Positions 7,024 to 7,404 of a stretch of DNA of 7,404 bases are shown here, piece after piece. The notes under the pieces are model-generated. The model saw only the letters and a list, made by a program, of their open reading frames with translations, was not told the origin of the DNA and made no database searches. The stretch comes from Saprospiraceae bacterium UBA7328 (GTDB lineage Bacteria; Bacteroidota; Bacteroidia; Chitinophagales; Saprospiraceae), in contig DKPS01000057.1 of the NCBI GenBank assembly GCA_002471345.1, positions 1-7,404 on the forward strand. The letters run 5' to 3'. The stretch's first letter is position 1. The number at the start of each line of letters is the position of its first letter. The position numbers were made by a program, and so were the translations under genes.

Positions 7024-7404
7024 TCAGCTGTCTTGCCTCTGATCGTCATTCCATTCTCTGGAGATATCTCTTTCTAAGTTTCTTATATCAAACTGAATAA
7101 ATGTCCATTCAGAAGAACTCAATCTACCATCATACAATGCCCTGTCAATTCTCCTCGTCAATCGATTCAAATCATTTTCAAGAACGAATACTTCATGTCT
7201 TGTTAAAACACCATTTCTAAATCCTCTGTTTAATGTATCTGCATAGTCATATGTTAACCTTGACAAACTATTTGCAGTATATGCTGTAGCGTACGGTGAG
7301 CTGCTGTTTAACCCAATATTCTGACCTCTTGATGGTAATGGGCAGTACTGAGCACTAACAATCCCTAAGCCCCCAACTAAAAAGACTAAAAAGGCAAATA
7401 TTTT
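7024..7404 (-). CDS. Small secreted protein with two degenerate EF-hand-like helix repeats (5' partial)
   Basis: The frame runs from the stop at 7024 to the right edge with 126 codons visible. It begins K-I-F-A-F-L-V-F-L-V-G-G-L-G-I-V-S-A-Q, a signal peptide core with an ALA-like SA|Q cleavage site at about visible residues 18/19, so only the start Met and perhaps a few residues are missing. A TTG at 7266 in the middle is not the start. The mature protein has a Ser/Ala/Tyr-rich linker (about 19-57), then two 28-residue repeats (58-85 and 86-113) of the form R-x-x-x-(N/D)-G-x-L-(T/S)-x-x-E followed by a charged amphipathic helix, and an acidic/Gln tail. The repeats resemble EF-hands but lack acidic residues at loop positions 1 and 3, so strong calcium binding is doubtful. 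From memory, similar G-x-L-T-x-x-E helix pairs occur in unassigned envelope proteins of several Gram-negative groups. The function is unknown. An intrinsic terminator follows at 6931-6964. Confidence 0.82.
   Translation of the reverse strand, partial: KIFAFLVFLVGGLGIVSAQYCPLPSRGQNIGLNSSSPYATAYTANSLSRLTYDYADTLNRGFRNGVLTRHEVFVLENDLNRLTRRIDRALYDGRLSSSEWTFIQFDIRNLERDISREWNDDQRQDS
7066..7233 (-). repeat. Two tandem 28-residue protein repeats
   Basis: Unit 1 is encoded at 7150-7233 and unit 2 at 7066-7149, directly adjacent. Aligned units share the hydrophobic start, R at position 3, N/D-G at 7-8, L at 10, T/S at 11, E at 14, and a helix with D, L/I, L and R at matching positions; the residue after each unit is I or continues the same pattern. 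The similarity is visible at protein level, so this is an old internal duplication. Confidence 0.65.

Noticed and set aside
7024..7266. 80-aa version of the last gene starting at TTG 7266
   Set aside because: The frame stays open to the window edge and encodes a signal peptide there, so the short version would lose export and a natural N-terminus.

Overview
The window looks like ordinary chromosome from a low-GC Bacteroidota bacterium, possibly a Saprospiria-type lineage. The evidence is the gene content: a CBS-domain cystathionine beta-synthase of the Bacteroidota type, a very large secreted fungalysin with CUB, P and SprB-like domains, a small zinc-finger protein of a kind common in this phylum, the lack of clear Shine-Dalgarno sites, and a TAnnTTTG-like promoter element. 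The lineage is inferred from remembered families, not from a search.

Layout. (1) Bases 2-1090, +, hold the 3' part of a PLP-dependent cystathionine beta-synthase/cysteine synthase-like gene, cut by the left edge. (2) It overlaps by 23 nt with 1068-1739, +, a secreted PagL-like lipid A 3-O-deacylase candidate. (3) Convergent to it, 1789-2148 on the minus strand, is a 119-aa zinc-finger protein of unknown function. (4) A 132-nt divergent spacer follows. It contains a candidate -7 promoter element overlapping a perfect 7-bp inverted repeat, directly before a UUG start codon. (5) Bases 2281-6618, +, encode a 1445-aa secreted M36 metallopeptidase with an intact zinc site and a long chain of adhesion-like domains. 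(6) Bases 6619-7023 are noncoding, with a good intrinsic terminator reading on the minus strand. (7) Bases 7024-7404, minus, encode a small secreted protein with two 28-residue degenerate EF-hand-like repeats. It is cut by the right edge just inside its signal peptide.

The genes do not form one obvious pathway. The first two may be translationally coupled. Three of the five products carry signal peptides (deacylase, protease, repeat protein), so the region leans towards the cell envelope and secretion. I saw no CRISPR array, tRNA, rRNA, insertion sequence or phage gene. The most distinctive items are the protease architecture without a recognisable type IX sorting domain, its UUG start with an adjoining inverted repeat, and the duplicated helix repeat in the last gene.
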